DNA from: Rhizobacter sp. Root1221
Lineage (GTDB): Bacteria; Pseudomonadota; Gammaproteobacteria; Burkholderiales; Burkholderiaceae_C
DNA: 64,000 nucleotides
Assembly (NCBI RefSeq): GCF_001425785.1
Contig: NZ_LMDI01000075.1
Location: 62,001-126,000 of the forward strand
Reading direction: 5' to 3'
Both the position numbers and the translations under genes were made by a program. Under the pieces are notes generated by a model. That model ran no database searches. It was not told the origin of the DNA and was given only the letters and a program-made list of their open reading frames with translations. Position 1 is the stretch's first letter. Each line of letters starts with the position of its first letter. Positions 27,279-36,379 of this stretch are shown piece after piece.

Positions 27279-27349
27279 ATAGGCGGGCGGGCCTGTCATC
27301 CCGGAGACGGCCCGTTGCTGTGTATTGCCGACAGCCCACCGGGGGCCGG

Positions 27350-28366
27350 TCACACCACCACGGGTTCCGGCTCCAGCCGAATGCCGAACCGGCCATAGAC
27401 GCTCTCCTCGATCGCCTTGGCCAGCAGCATCACCTCGGACCCGATGGCCCCGCCGCGGTTGACCAGCACCAGCGCCTGCTTCTCGTAGACGCCGGCCTTG
27501 CCCACGCTCTTGCCCTTCCAGCCGCAGGCGTCGATCATCCAGCCGGCGGCGAGTTTCATGCTGCCGTCGGGCATGGGGTAGTGCACGATCTCCGGGTCGC
27601 GGCCGATGATGTCTCGGCACTGTTCCGGGGTGACCACCGGGTTCTTGAAAAAGCTGCCGGCGTTGCCCACCACGGCCGGATCGGGCAGCTTGGCACGGCG
27701 GATCGCGCAGATCCAGTCGAACACCTGCCTCGCTTCCGGGCGGGCCACCCCGTGTTCGGCCATCTTGCGCTCGATCTCCAGGTACCCGAGCACCGGCTGC
27801 CAGGGCTTGGGCAGGCGGAACCGCACGCGGGTGATGACCACCCGGCCGGCGAGCGAGTGCTTGAACACGCTGTCGCGGTAACCGAACGCACAGATCCCGG
27901 CGCCAAGGGTCACCGACCGGCCGGTGACGAGGTCCACGCCGTCCAGCGCATCGAAGCGGTCTTTCACCTCGATGCCGTAGGCGCCGATGTTCTGCACCGG
28001 CGACGCACCCACCGTGCCGGGGATCAGCGCCAGGTTTTCGAGGCCCGGCAGGCCCTGGTCGAGGGTCCAGGCCACGAAATCGTGCCACGGTTCGCCGGCG
28101 CCGGCCTCGACGATCCAGGCGTCGGCCCGCTCCTCGACCACCCGGCGGCCCCGCACCTCGACTTTCAGCACCAGCTGCGGCATATCGCGGGTCAGCACGA
28201 TGTTGCTGCCGCCCCCGAGGATGAACTTGGGCGAGCGCCCGAGATCGGGGTGATCCACCACCTGGCGCACGCCGGCGTCGTCCGTCACACGGACGAGTGT
28301 TTGTGCCACAGCTGGCAGACCGAAGCTGTTATAGGGTTTCAGGCTGACGCCGGACTCGATTTGCAT
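27350..28366 (-). CDS. murB: UDP-N-acetylmuramate dehydrogenase
   Basis: A 338-residue MurB, the FAD enzyme that reduces UDP-GlcNAc-enolpyruvate to UDP-MurNAc with NADPH in peptidoglycan synthesis. It begins [15 protein letters not shown] and shows [30 protein letters not shown] (FAD and substrate loop) and [13 protein letters not shown] with the proton-donating serine; [15 protein letters not shown] is the type-I C-terminal region. Only 40 bp separate its ATG from the divergent yajQ start, so the two promoters must overlap. Confidence 0.96.
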   Translation of the reverse strand: MQIESGVSLKPYNSFGLPAVAQTLVRVTDDAGVRQVVDHPDLGRSPKFILGGGSNIVLTRDMPQLVLKVEVRGRRVVEERADAWIVEAGAGEPWHDFVAWTLDQGLPGLENLALIPGTVGASPVQNIGAYGIEVKDRFDALDGVDLVTGRSVTLGAGICAFGYRDSVFKHSLAGRVVITRVRFRLPKPWQPVLGYLEIERKMAEHGVARPEARQVFDWICAIRRAKLPDPAVVGNAGSFFKNPVVTPEQCRDIIGRDPEIVHYPMPDGSMKLAAGWMIDACGWKGKSVGKAGVYEKQALVLVNRGGAIGSEVMLLAKAIEESVYGRFGIRLEPEPVVV

Positions 28367-28406
28367 GGCAGAATTTTCGCTGATTCAGCGAACCCGAGAA
28401 AAACCA

Positions 28407-28895
28407 ATGCCCAGCTTCGACGCCGTCCTCGATCCGAACCTCGTGGAAGTCCGCAATGCCGTCGACAACACCGCGAAGGAAATCGGCACGCGATTCGACT
28501 TCAAGGGCTCGTCCGCGAAGGTCGAACTCAAGGAGAAGGAACTCACCGTCTTCGCCGACAGCGACTTCCAGATCGACCAGGTGATGGACATCCTGCTCGC
28601 CAAGCTCACGAAGCGCAACGTCGACATCCGTTTCATGGACCGCACCGCCAAGGTCGAGAAGATCGGCGGCGACAAGGTCAAGCAGGTCATCACCGTCAAG
28701 AGCGGCATCGACTCGGACACCGCCAAGAAGATCCAGACGGTCATCAAGGGCAGCAAGCTCAAGGTGCAGGCCTCGATCCAGGGCGACACGGTGCGTGTCA
28801 CCGGCACCAAGCGGGACGACCTGCAGGCAGCCATGGCCCTGATCCGCACCGAAGTGGCCGACGCGCCGCTTTCGTTCAACAACTTCCGGGACTGA
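28407..28895 (+). CDS. yajQ: YajQ family nucleotide-binding protein
   Basis: A 162-residue YajQ (UPF0234) protein of two ferredoxin-like domains. It starts with the family motif [21 protein letters not shown], and has [19 protein letters not shown] and the closing [12 protein letters not shown] homologue in Xanthomonas binds cyclic di-GMP and regulates transcription; others bind tRNA or GTP. Divergent from murB; the protease gene follows three bases after the stop, suggesting co-transcription. Confidence 0.95.
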   Translation: MPSFDAVLDPNLVEVRNAVDNTAKEIGTRFDFKGSSAKVELKEKELTVFADSDFQIDQVMDILLAKLTKRNVDIRFMDRTAKVEKIGGDKVKQVITVKSGIDSDTAKKIQTVIKGSKLKVQASIQGDTVRVTGTKRDDLQAAMALIRTEVADAPLSFNNFRD

Positions 28896-28898
28896 CCC

Positions 28899-29543
28899 GT
28901 GCGCCTCGTGGCGGCCGGCCTGTCGGTCTTCCTGTGGGCCGGCAGCGCCGCGGGCCAAAGCGTGTCCATGAGCGGCAGCCTCGGCTCCAGCAAGGCGCTC
29001 CTGGTCATCGACGGCAAGCCGCGCACCGTTGCGGTGGGCACCACGGTGCAGGGCGTGCGGCTCGTCAGCACCGGCCCGCAGGAATCGGTGGTCGAGGTCG
29101 AAGGCAAGCGGGTCGTGCTCCAGCTGGGCGCCGCCCAGATGAACCTCGGCGACAGCGAACCCGTCACCAGCGGCGGGCGGCGCATCGTGCTGTCGGCCGG
29201 CCTCGGCGGGCACTTCATGGCGCCCGGCTCCATCAACGGGGGCACGGTGCAGTTCATGGTGGACACCGGCGCCACGGTCATCGCCATCGGCGAATCCGAC
29301 GCGGCCCGCATCGGCCTCAAGTACCGCGACGGCCAGCGCTCGATGGTGAGCACGGCCAACGGCACCGTGGCCGTCTACCGCGTGACGCTCAGTTCGGTGC
29401 GCATCGGCGACGTGCTGGTCCACAACGTGGAGGCCGCGGTCGTGCCGTCGAGCATGCCGTACGTGCTGCTCGGCAACAGCTTCCTCGGGCATTTCCAGAT
29501 GACCCGCAACAACGACGTGATGACGCTCGACCGGCGGTTCTGA
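28899..29543 (+). CDS. Retropepsin-like aspartic protease (clan AA)
   Basis: A 214-residue secreted aspartic protease of the TIGR02281-like clan AA group. After a signal peptide (about 1-20, ending AAGQ), residues 30-90 form a small N-terminal domain; the protease core starts near 100 with FMVDTGATV (catalytic Asp122) and continues YRDGQRSMVSTANG and LLGNSFLGHFQ. Such single-chain retropepsins dimerise. GTG start at 28899 directly after yajQ. The physiological target is unknown, probably a periplasmic or membrane protein. Confidence 0.88.
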   Translation: MRLVAAGLSVFLWAGSAAGQSVSMSGSLGSSKALLVIDGKPRTVAVGTTVQGVRLVSTGPQESVVEVEGKRVVLQLGAAQMNLGDSEPVTSGGRRIVLSAGLGGHFMAPGSINGGTVQFMVDTGATVIAIGESDAARIGLKYRDGQRSMVSTANGTVAVYRVTLSSVRIGDVLVHNVEAAVVPSSMPYVLLGNSFLGHFQMTRNNDVMTLDRRF

Positions 29544-29558
29544 GAGGGCCCCCAGGGT

Positions 29559-29578
29559 CCGGGCTGCGCCCAGCCCGG
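29559..29578 (+). terminator. Hairpin before the Mrp operon
   Basis: Perfect 8-bp stem CCGGGCTG / CAGCCCGG with four-base loop, 15 bp after the protease stop. No T-run follows (CGTTCCTT), so it may attenuate or protect the 3' end and not fully terminate. Confidence 0.5.
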
Positions 29579-29631
29579 CGTTCCTTGAGGCCCCGCGGAA
29601 CTTCCCAGGCCTTGCACTAGACTAGACCGGG

Positions 29632-32547
29632 ATGCCCCTTGCACTCCTGGTCCTCCTCCCCTTCCTCGGCAGCGTCGTTGCGGCGCTGCTGCCCACCAAT
29701 GCCCGCAACCGCGAGTCCACGCTCGCCGGCCTGATCGCGCTGGCCGGGGTGGTGCAGGTGGCCCTGCTGTACCCGCAGGTAGCCGGCGGGCAGGTGATCC
29801 GCCAGCAAATCGCCTGGCTGCCATCGCTCGGCATCGACCTCGTGTTCCGCATGGACGGCTTCGCGTGGATGTTCGCCATGCTGGTGCTGGGCGTGGGTGC
29901 GCTGGTGGTGCTGTACGCCCGGTACTACATGTCCCCGGCCGACCCGGTGCCCCGCTTCTTCGCGTTTTTCCTCGCGTTCATGGGCGCCATGACGGGCGTG
30001 GTGCTGTCGGGCCACCTCGTGCAGCTGGTGCTGTTCTGGGAACTGACCAGCCTGTTCTCGTTCCTGCTGATCGGCTACTGGCACCACCGGTCGGACGCCC
30101 GCCGTGGGGCACGCATGGCCCTCGTCGTGACCGGCACCGGGGGGCTGTGCCTGCTGGTGGGGGTGCTGCTGATCGGCCGCATCGTGGGCTCGTACGACCT
30201 GGACGTGGTGCTGCGGTCCGGCGACCTGATCCGCAACCACGCGCTGTACCCGGCGACCCTCGCGCTCGTGCTGCTGGGCGCCCTCACCAAGAGCGCGCAG
30301 TTCCCGTTCCACTTCTGGCTGCCCCACGCCATGGCGGCGCCCACGCCGGTGTCGGCGTACCTGCACTCGGCCACGATGGTCAAGGCGGGTGTCTTCCTGC
30401 TGGCGCGGCTGTGGCCCGTGCTGTCGGGCACCGACCTCTGGTTCTGGGCCGTGGGCGGCGCCGGCGTCTGCACGCTGCTGCTGGGCGCCTACGCGGCCAT
30501 GTTCCAGAACGACCTGAAGGGCCTGCTGGCGTACTCCACCATCAGCCACCTCGGGCTCATCACGCTGCTGCTGGGCCTCAACAGCGACCTCGCGGCCGTG
30601 GCGGCGGTGTTCCACATCATGAACCACGCCACGTTCAAGGCGTCGCTGTTCATGGCCGCGGGCATCATCGACCACGAGACCGGCACCCGCGACATCCGCC
30701 GGTTGAACGGCCTGTTCAAGGCCATGCCCATCACGGGCACGCTCGCGATGGTGGCCGCCGCCGCGATGGCCGGGGTGCCGCTGCTCAACGGATTCCTGTC
30801 GAAGGAGATGTTCTTCGCCGAAACCGTGTTCGTCTCGTCGGCCCCGTGGGTGGAGGCCGCGCTGCCGCTGGCCGCCACGCTCGCCGGCATCTTCAGCGTG
30901 GCCTATTCGCTGCGGTTCACGTACGACGTGTTCTTCGGACCGCTCTCCGACGACCTGCCCCGCGCCCCGCACGAGCCATCGCGCTGGATGCGCGTGCCGG
31001 TGGAGCTGCTGGTGCTCGCCTGCCTGGTGGTAGGCGTGGCCCCGGCGTTGTCGGTGGGCCCGGTGCTCGAGATGGCCGCGCGGCCGGTGGTGGGCGGCAC
31101 GCTGCCGGTCTACAGCCTGGCCGTCTGGCACGGCTGGAACGCGCCCATGATGATGAGCCTGGTGGCGCTTGGCGGTGGCACGGTGTTCTACCTGCTGCTG
31201 CGCAAGCAGCTCAAGCTGGGGCGCTTCCCGGCCCCGCCGGTGATCTCGCGGTGGAGCGGCAAGCGGTTCTTCGAACGCGCGCTCGTGGCGCTCAGCTGGT
31301 TCGGCCGGCGCGGCCTGCGCACGTTCGGCACCACGCGCCTGCAGTCGCAGCTGTTCCGCATGCTGCTCGTGGCCGTCGTGTTCGCGGTGGCGCCGCTGTG
31401 GGGCCAGCATCTGGGCTGGGGAGACCGGCCGCGCATCCCGATGTCGCCGGTGTTCGCCGGCATCTGGGCCGTCGGCATCGCGTGTGCCATCGGGGCTGCG
31501 TGGCAGGCCAAGTACCACCGCCTCGCCGCACTCACGCTGATGGCGGGCGCCGGCCTGGCCACCTGCATCACCTTCGTGTGGTTCTCCGCACCCGACCTGG
31601 CCCTCACGCAGCTGACCGTCGAAGTGGTGACCACCGTGCTGATCCTGCTGGGCCTGCGCTGGCTGCCCAAGCGCATCGAACCCAACGCCCGCGAGCTGCG
31701 CACCGACGCCCATGCCCGGGCCCGGCGCGCACGCGATTTCGTGCTCGCGGCCATCGCCGGCCTCGGCATGGCCACGCTGTCGTACGCCATGCTGACCCGC
31801 GCCGCGCCGCAGAGCATCTCGCCGTTTTTCCTTTCGCGGGCCCTGCCGGAAGGGGGTGGCACCAACGTCGTCAACGTGATGCTGGTCGACTTCCGCGGGT
31901 TCGACACCATGGGCGAGATCGTTGTGCTGGCCGCGGTGGCGCTCACCGTGTATGCGCTGCTGCGCAGGTTCCGGCCGCCCGGTGAAAGCATCGGCCGGCC
32001 CGTCCAGCAGCGTGTCGTGCCACGCGACCTCGCCACCGACCTCGTCAAGCCGCGCAGCGCCGCCGACACCGCCCAGGGTTACCTGCTCGTGCCGGCCGTG
32101 CTGGCACGCCTGCTGCTGCCGCTGTCGTGGGTCATTGCCATGTACCTCTTCATGCGCGGCCACAACGAACCGGGCGGTGGCTTCGTGGCGGGCCTCGTGG
32201 TGGCCATCGCGTTCATCGTGCAGTACATCGTGGCCGGCACCCACTGGGTGGAGGCCCACATGAAGCTGCGGCCACCCCGCTGGATCGCCGTGGGCCTGCT
32301 GTTCGCACTCGGCACCGGGCTCGGCGCGGGCATTTTCGGTTTCCCGTTCCTCACCACCCACACCGCCCACCTGCACCTGCCGCTGCTGGGCGAGGTGCAC
32401 GTGGCCAGCGCCCTGTTCTTCGACATCGGCGTGTTCGCCACCGTGGTGGGTTCCACGCTGCTGATCCTCACCGCCCTCGCCCACCAATCGGTGCGCAGCC
32501 ACCGCAAGGACCGACCCGTGACCGCAACCGTGACCGGAGCCGCCTGA
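29632..32547 (+). CDS. mrpA: Mrp-type Na+(K+)/H+ antiporter subunit A fused to subunit B
   Basis: A 971-residue polytopic protein. The first part (about 1-500) is the NuoL-like MrpA core with FPFHFWLPHAMAAPTPVSAYLHSATMVKAGVFLLARLWP and LLAYSTISHLGL, which carry the proton-channel lysines; 600-770 is the MrpA C-terminal region; 810-950 is the MrpB/MnhB domain (LFMRGHNEPGGGFVAGLVVAIAF). Fusion of A and B is usual in the PhaAB-type systems of proteobacteria. With C-G it exchanges cations for protons in alkali or salt stress. Starts the operon at 29632 with ATG. Confidence 0.95.
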   Translation: MPLALLVLLPFLGSVVAALLPTNARNRESTLAGLIALAGVVQVALLYPQVAGGQVIRQQIAWLPSLGIDLVFRMDGFAWMFAMLVLGVGALVVLYARYYMSPADPVPRFFAFFLAFMGAMTGVVLSGHLVQLVLFWELTSLFSFLLIGYWHHRSDARRGARMALVVTGTGGLCLLVGVLLIGRIVGSYDLDVVLRSGDLIRNHALYPATLALVLLGALTKSAQFPFHFWLPHAMAAPTPVSAYLHSATMVKAGVFLLARLWPVLSGTDLWFWAVGGAGVCTLLLGAYAAMFQNDLKGLLAYSTISHLGLITLLLGLNSDLAAVAAVFHIMNHATFKASLFMAAGIIDHETGTRDIRRLNGLFKAMPITGTLAMVAAAAMAGVPLLNGFLSKEMFFAETVFVSSAPWVEAALPLAATLAGIFSVAYSLRFTYDVFFGPLSDDLPRAPHEPSRWMRVPVELLVLACLVVGVAPALSVGPVLEMAARPVVGGTLPVYSLAVWHGWNAPMMMSLVALGGGTVFYLLLRKQLKLGRFPAPPVISRWSGKRFFERALVALSWFGRRGLRTFGTTRLQSQLFRMLLVAVVFAVAPLWGQHLGWGDRPRIPMSPVFAGIWAVGIACAIGAAWQAKYHRLAALTLMAGAGLATCITFVWFSAPDLALTQLTVEVVTTVLILLGLRWLPKRIEPNARELRTDAHARARRARDFVLAAIAGLGMATLSYAMLTRAAPQSISPFFLSRALPEGGGTNVVNVMLVDFRGFDTMGEIVVLAAVALTVYALLRRFRPPGESIGRPVQQRVVPRDLATDLVKPRSAADTAQGYLLVPAVLARLLLPLSWVIAMYLFMRGHNEPGGGFVAGLVVAIAFIVQYIVAGTHWVEAHMKLRPPRWIAVGLLFALGTGLGAGIFGFPFLTTHTAHLHLPLLGEVHVASALFFDIGVFATVVGSTLLILTALAHQSVRSHRKDRPVTATVTGAA

Positions 32548-32891
32548 TGGAAGAAATCATCGCCCTCGCGATCGGCGTGCTGGCCGCCTCGGGCGTCTGG
32601 CTGCTGCTGCGGCCCCGCACGTTCCAGGTCATCATGGGCCTGTCGCTGCTGTCATATGCGGTGAACCTGTTCATCTTCAGCATGGGCAGCCTGTCGATCG
32701 GCCACGAGCCCATCATCCGACCGGGCCTGCCGGCCGATCTGCAGCACTACACCGACCCGATGCCGCAGGCCCTCGTGCTCACGGCCATCGTGATCGGGTT
32801 CGCCATGACCGCCCTCTTCCTCGTGGTGCTGCTCGCCTCGCGCGGCTTCACCGGCACCGATCACGTCGATGGCGACGGAGGGCACGGATGA
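32547..32891 (+). CDS. mrpC: Mrp antiporter subunit C
   Basis: A 114-residue NuoK-like membrane subunit with three helices: IIALAIGVLAASGVWLLL, FQVIMGLSLLSYAVNLFIF and ALVLTAIVIGFAMTALFLVVLL, the standard MrpC pattern including YTDPMPQALVLTAIVIG. Its ATG at 32547 shares a base with the TGA of mrpAB, and its end overlaps mrpD by four bases. A much longer in-frame reading upstream is only the alternative frame of mrpAB. Confidence 0.94.
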   Translation: MEEIIALAIGVLAASGVWLLLRPRTFQVIMGLSLLSYAVNLFIFSMGSLSIGHEPIIRPGLPADLQHYTDPMPQALVLTAIVIGFAMTALFLVVLLASRGFTGTDHVDGDGGHG

Positions 32892-34588
32892 CCGCGCCCG
32901 CGTTGCAGGCACTCGCCCCCGGCCTCTGGCCCCACCTGATCGTCGCCCCGCTGCTGCTGCCCATGCTGACTGCGGCCGCGATGCTGCTGCTCGGTGAAAA
33001 ACGCCGCCGGATCAAGGGCTGGGTCAACATCGCCTCCACGTTCACCGGTCTCGTGATGGCCGTGATGCTGCTGCGCTGGGTGGACCGGCACGGCGTGCCC
33101 GGCGTGGTGGGCGTGTACCTGCCATCGAACTGGGACGTGCCCTACGGCATCGTGCTCGCGGCCGACCGCCTGAGCGCGCTGATGCTCGTGCTGGCCGGCA
33201 TCGTGGCACTCGGTGCGCTGCTGTTCGCGGTGGCACGCTGGGACCGCGCCGGCGTGCACTTCCACCCGCTCTTCCAGATCCAGCTGATGGGCCTGTACGG
33301 GGCATTCCTGACCGCCGACCTGTTCAACCTCTTCGTGTTTTTCGAGGTGATGCTCGCCGCGTCGTACGGGCTGATGCTGCACGGTTCGGGCCGGCAGCGG
33401 GTCAGCGCCGGGCTGCACTACGTGGCCATCAACCTCGTCGCGTCATCGTTCTTCCTCATCGGCGCGGCCATGATCTACGGGGTCACCGGCACGCTGAACT
33501 TCGCCGACCTCGCGGTCAAGATCCCGCACATCCCCGCCGACGACCGCGGCCTGCTGCACGCAGGCGCGGCCATCCTCGCCACCGCGTTCCTCGCCAAGGC
33601 CGCCATGTGGCCCATGAACGCGTGGCTCGAGCCGGCCTACTCCGCCGCCAGTGCGCCGGTGGCCGGCCTCTTTGCCATCATGACCAAGGTGGGCGTGTAT
33701 GCGGTGCTGCGGCTGTGGACACTGCTGTTCTCCGACCAGGCCGGTGCGTCGGCCCAGTTCGGCGGCCCGTGGCTCGTGGTGGGCGGGCTCGTCACCGTCG
33801 CGTTCGGCTCGCTGGGCATGCTGGGGGCGAAACGCCTGGCCCGGCTCGCGAGCTTCAGCGTGCTCATTTCCTCGGGCACGCTGCTCGCGGCCATCGGCTT
33901 CGGCCGCCCGGCCCTCACCGGCGGTGCGCTGTATTACCTCGCCAGTTCCACGCTGTCCGTGAGCGCCTTTTTCCTGCTCGCCGAACTCGTGGAACGCTCG
34001 CGTGTGGCCGCCGGCGACAAACCGGAGGGCGACACGGTGCCAGGCCGGCTCGACGACGGGGAGTCCAACTTCGACAGCCGCCTCGGTGCCAACCTCGACG
34101 AAGAGGAGGAACTGCTGATCGGCCGGGCCATCCCCGCCGCCATGGCCTTCCTGGGCCTGAGTTTCATCGCCTGCACGCTGCTGTTGAGCGGAATGCCGCC
34201 GCTGTCGGGTTTCATCGGCAAGCTGGCCATCCTCACCGCGGTGCTGGACCCGCTCGACGGCCCCACGGTGCCGCGCTCGGCCTGGGCGCTCGTGGCGTTG
34301 ATGGTGGGCTCCGGGCTCGTGTCGATGATCGCGTTGTCGCGTGCCGGCATCCGCCACTTCTGGGCCCCGCAGGACCGTCCGGCACCGCGCCTGCGCGTGA
34401 TCGAATGCCTGCCCATCGGGTTGCTCGTGCTCGCCTGCTGCGCGCTGGTGGTGAACGGTGACGCACTGGTCCGCTACGGCCGCGCCACGGCCGAATCGTT
34501 GCAACATCCCACGCCGTACATCGACGCGGTGACGACGGCCCGCCCGGCGCCGTCGCCCAGCCGCATGCCCGAGGGCATCGCACCATGA
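32888..34588 (+). CDS. mrpD: Mrp antiporter subunit D
   Basis: A 566-residue NuoN/NuoM-like membrane subunit with about 14 helices. The proton-path segments are visible as LFNLFVFFEVMLAASYGLMLHGSG (conserved glutamate, about 140-163) and AKAAMWPMNAWLEPAYSAASAPVAGLFAIMTKVGVYAVLRL (conserved lysines, about 237-277). A polar acidic insert near 375-410 (KPEGDTVPGRLDDGESNFDSR) is unusual in length. Starts inside the end of mrpC (ATGA) and overlaps mrpE similarly. Confidence 0.95.
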   Translation: MTAPALQALAPGLWPHLIVAPLLLPMLTAAAMLLLGEKRRRIKGWVNIASTFTGLVMAVMLLRWVDRHGVPGVVGVYLPSNWDVPYGIVLAADRLSALMLVLAGIVALGALLFAVARWDRAGVHFHPLFQIQLMGLYGAFLTADLFNLFVFFEVMLAASYGLMLHGSGRQRVSAGLHYVAINLVASSFFLIGAAMIYGVTGTLNFADLAVKIPHIPADDRGLLHAGAAILATAFLAKAAMWPMNAWLEPAYSAASAPVAGLFAIMTKVGVYAVLRLWTLLFSDQAGASAQFGGPWLVVGGLVTVAFGSLGMLGAKRLARLASFSVLISSGTLLAAIGFGRPALTGGALYYLASSTLSVSAFFLLAELVERSRVAAGDKPEGDTVPGRLDDGESNFDSRLGANLDEEEELLIGRAIPAAMAFLGLSFIACTLLLSGMPPLSGFIGKLAILTAVLDPLDGPTVPRSAWALVALMVGSGLVSMIALSRAGIRHFWAPQDRPAPRLRVIECLPIGLLVLACCALVVNGDALVRYGRATAESLQHPTPYIDAVTTARPAPSPSRMPEGIAP

Positions 34589-35073
34589 AACGGCTGCTCC
34601 CTGCCCCGCTGCTGTCGGTGTCGATCCTCGCGCTGTGGCTGGTGCTCAACGGCTCGCTGGGCCTCGGGCAGTGGCTGCTGGGCCTCGTGCTCGCGCTGGT
34701 GGTGCCCCTTGCCACCGCGTCGCTGCGGCCCACGCCCGCGCGCATCCGCAAGCCCTGGACGGTGGTGCGCCTGATCCTGCGCGTGGGCCGCGACGTGATC
34801 CAGTCGAACGTCGTGGTCGCCCGCGGCGTATTGCGCGCACACCGGCACCCGCCCCAGGGCACGTTCGTTCGCGTTCCCCTCGAGCTGCGCGACCCGCACG
34901 GCCTCGCCGCGCTGGCCGCCATCATGTGCGTGACCCCGGGCACCGTCTGGGCCGAGTTGTCGCTCGACCGCGGCGCGCTGCTGCTGCACGTGTTCAACCT
35001 GGACGATGAGGCCGCCTTCATCGCGCACCTCCAGACCCACTACGAGCGGCCCCTGATGGAGATCTTCGAATGA
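34585..35073 (+). CDS. mrpE: Mrp antiporter subunit E
   Basis: A 162-residue MrpE subunit. Two N-terminal helices (about 5-45) precede the cytoplasmic domain with VRLILRVGRDVIQSNVVVARGVL and the conserved AAIMCVTPGTVWAELSLDRGALLLHVFNLDDE. It is needed for assembly of the antiporter and has no counterpart in Complex I. Start and end overlap neighbours by four bases each. Confidence 0.94.
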   Translation: MKRLLPAPLLSVSILALWLVLNGSLGLGQWLLGLVLALVVPLATASLRPTPARIRKPWTVVRLILRVGRDVIQSNVVVARGVLRAHRHPPQGTFVRVPLELRDPHGLAALAAIMCVTPGTVWAELSLDRGALLLHVFNLDDEAAFIAHLQTHYERPLMEIFE

Positions 35074-35348
35074 GCCCCCTGCTCTACTGGGCCATCACGG
35101 CCGCCCTCGTGTTCCTTGCGCTCGCGATGGCGCTGGCCACCGTGCGCCTCTTCCGCGGGCCCTCCGCGCAGGACCGCGTGCTGGCGCTCGATGCGCTGTA
35201 CATCTGCGGCATGCTCGTGATGCTGGTGCTGGGCATCCGCTACGCCAGCAATGTGTTCTTCGAGGCCGCGCTGTTGATCGCGCTCTTCGGGTTCGTCGGC
35301 TCGGCGTCGATGGCCAAGTTCCTGCTGCGCGGCGAGGTGATCGAATGA
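35070..35348 (+). CDS. mrpF: Mrp antiporter subunit F
   Basis: A 92-residue three-helix subunit with the family core ATVRLFRGPSAQDRVLALDALYICGM (about 24-49) and an alanine/leucine-rich final helix ending SASMAKFLLRGEVIE. The conserved RGPSAQDRVLALD segment is diagnostic for MrpF/PhaF. Overlaps mrpE and mrpG by four bases (ATGA). Confidence 0.94.
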   Translation: MSPLLYWAITAALVFLALAMALATVRLFRGPSAQDRVLALDALYICGMLVMLVLGIRYASNVFFEAALLIALFGFVGSASMAKFLLRGEVIE

Positions 35349-35686
35349 GCGGCGCGGTGCCCCTCTGGGTCGAGGTCACCGTGGCCGTGCTGATCGTCAC
35401 TGGCGCGCTGTTCACGCTCGTGGGCACATGGGGCCTGCTGCGCCTGCCCGACTTCTTCCTGCGCATGCACGCACCGGCCCTCGGGTCCACCATCGGCGCC
35501 TGGTGCGTGGCCGCCGCGTCGGTGCTGTACTTCTCGGTGCGCGACGGCCGCCTGGTGTTCCACCCGTGGCTGATCCCCGTGTTCCTGTCGATCACCGCGC
35601 CCATCACCACGTCGCTGCTGGCGCGCACCGGGGTGTTCCGGGCGCGCGAATCAGGTGACAAGACCGTGCCGCCGCCGCTCGGTTGA
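35345..35686 (+). CDS. mrpG: Mrp antiporter subunit G
   Basis: A 113-residue last subunit. Its first helix is followed by the signature LVGTWGLLRLPDFFLRMHAPALGSTIGAWCV (about 26-56), characteristic of MrpG/PhaG, and two more helices. The C-terminus is short and polar. It closes the six-gene operon; no strong terminator is seen in the 110 bp before the next, convergent gene. Confidence 0.94.
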   Translation: MSGAVPLWVEVTVAVLIVTGALFTLVGTWGLLRLPDFFLRMHAPALGSTIGAWCVAAASVLYFSVRDGRLVFHPWLIPVFLSITAPITTSLLARTGVFRARESGDKTVPPPLG

Positions 35687-35796
35687 TCGCCACCCTCGGC
35701 ACTGTCCCCCATGCCCCAAGCAGCCGAAACGGTGACGCCTGTCCCCGCGCGGTCCCACGCGACAGCGGGGGCGGGCGCGGGGAACGAACAGCAGCG

Positions 35797-36126
35797 TCAG
35801 GTGACGATGTCGATCTGGTCGATGAACGCGACACGCTCACCGTCCTGGAACACCTCCACCGCGGTGTAGGGCACCTTGTCAGGCACCACCCGATCGAATC
35901 GCACCTGGATGCAAGTGATGACCTGGGGCCACATGCCTGGTTGCTGGACCAGGCTGAGATCGAGCATCAGCACGCCGGGATTGATGCCTTGCGGCTCCCG
36001 CATGGTGAGCTGCGGAACGACGCCCGGATTCGGCACCACGACGTCGCCGACAACATGAAAGTCGTCAGGCTTGGGCGGCATCGTGTTCAGCCACGCATGC
36101 CATTTCCTGCAATCTGATTTCGCCAT
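35797..36126 (-). CDS. Hypothetical protein
   Basis: A 109-residue protein of unknown function, without signal peptide, cysteine cluster or membrane span. It begins MAKSDCRKWHAWLNTMPPKPDD and reads as a beta-rich fold (DFHVVGDVVVPNPGVVPQL, LMLDLSLVQQPG, PYTAVEVFQDGERVAFIDQIDIV). The ATG at 36126 follows GGGAGGAAAC with ideal spacing, which supports a real start. Base composition here is less GC-rich than in the Mrp operon. Confidence 0.75.
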   Translation of the reverse strand: MAKSDCRKWHAWLNTMPPKPDDFHVVGDVVVPNPGVVPQLTMREPQGINPGVLMLDLSLVQQPGMWPQVITCIQVRFDRVVPDKVPYTAVEVFQDGERVAFIDQIDIVT

Positions 36127-36379
36127 GTTTCCTCCCACTCGAAGCTGTGAAGGTTCATCGACATCCCTGGCGTGGGACGTTGATGCCAGCCAAGGATAGG
36201 CAGCTCGTGGCGATGTGCATCGTCAACCTTGTGGAGGCCGTCGACACACAACGACAACTGTCTTCGACATCTTCCGGGTCAACGAGTGGCAAAGGACAAC
36301 CGGACGCGATGCTCACCTGGATCGGCCCGCGGGTGCGCACAGGGTTGTATGAACGGTGGACCGTTGGACCATTGAAATC

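Noticed and set aside
29617-32502. 961-codon open frame opposite the Mrp A/B gene
   Set aside because: His/Gln/Gly/Arg-rich antisense shadow caused by third-position GC bias; no domain or start.
32127-32546. Long N-terminal extension of MrpC
   Set aside because: It is the alternate frame of the end of mrpAB. MrpC family length matches the ATG at 32547.
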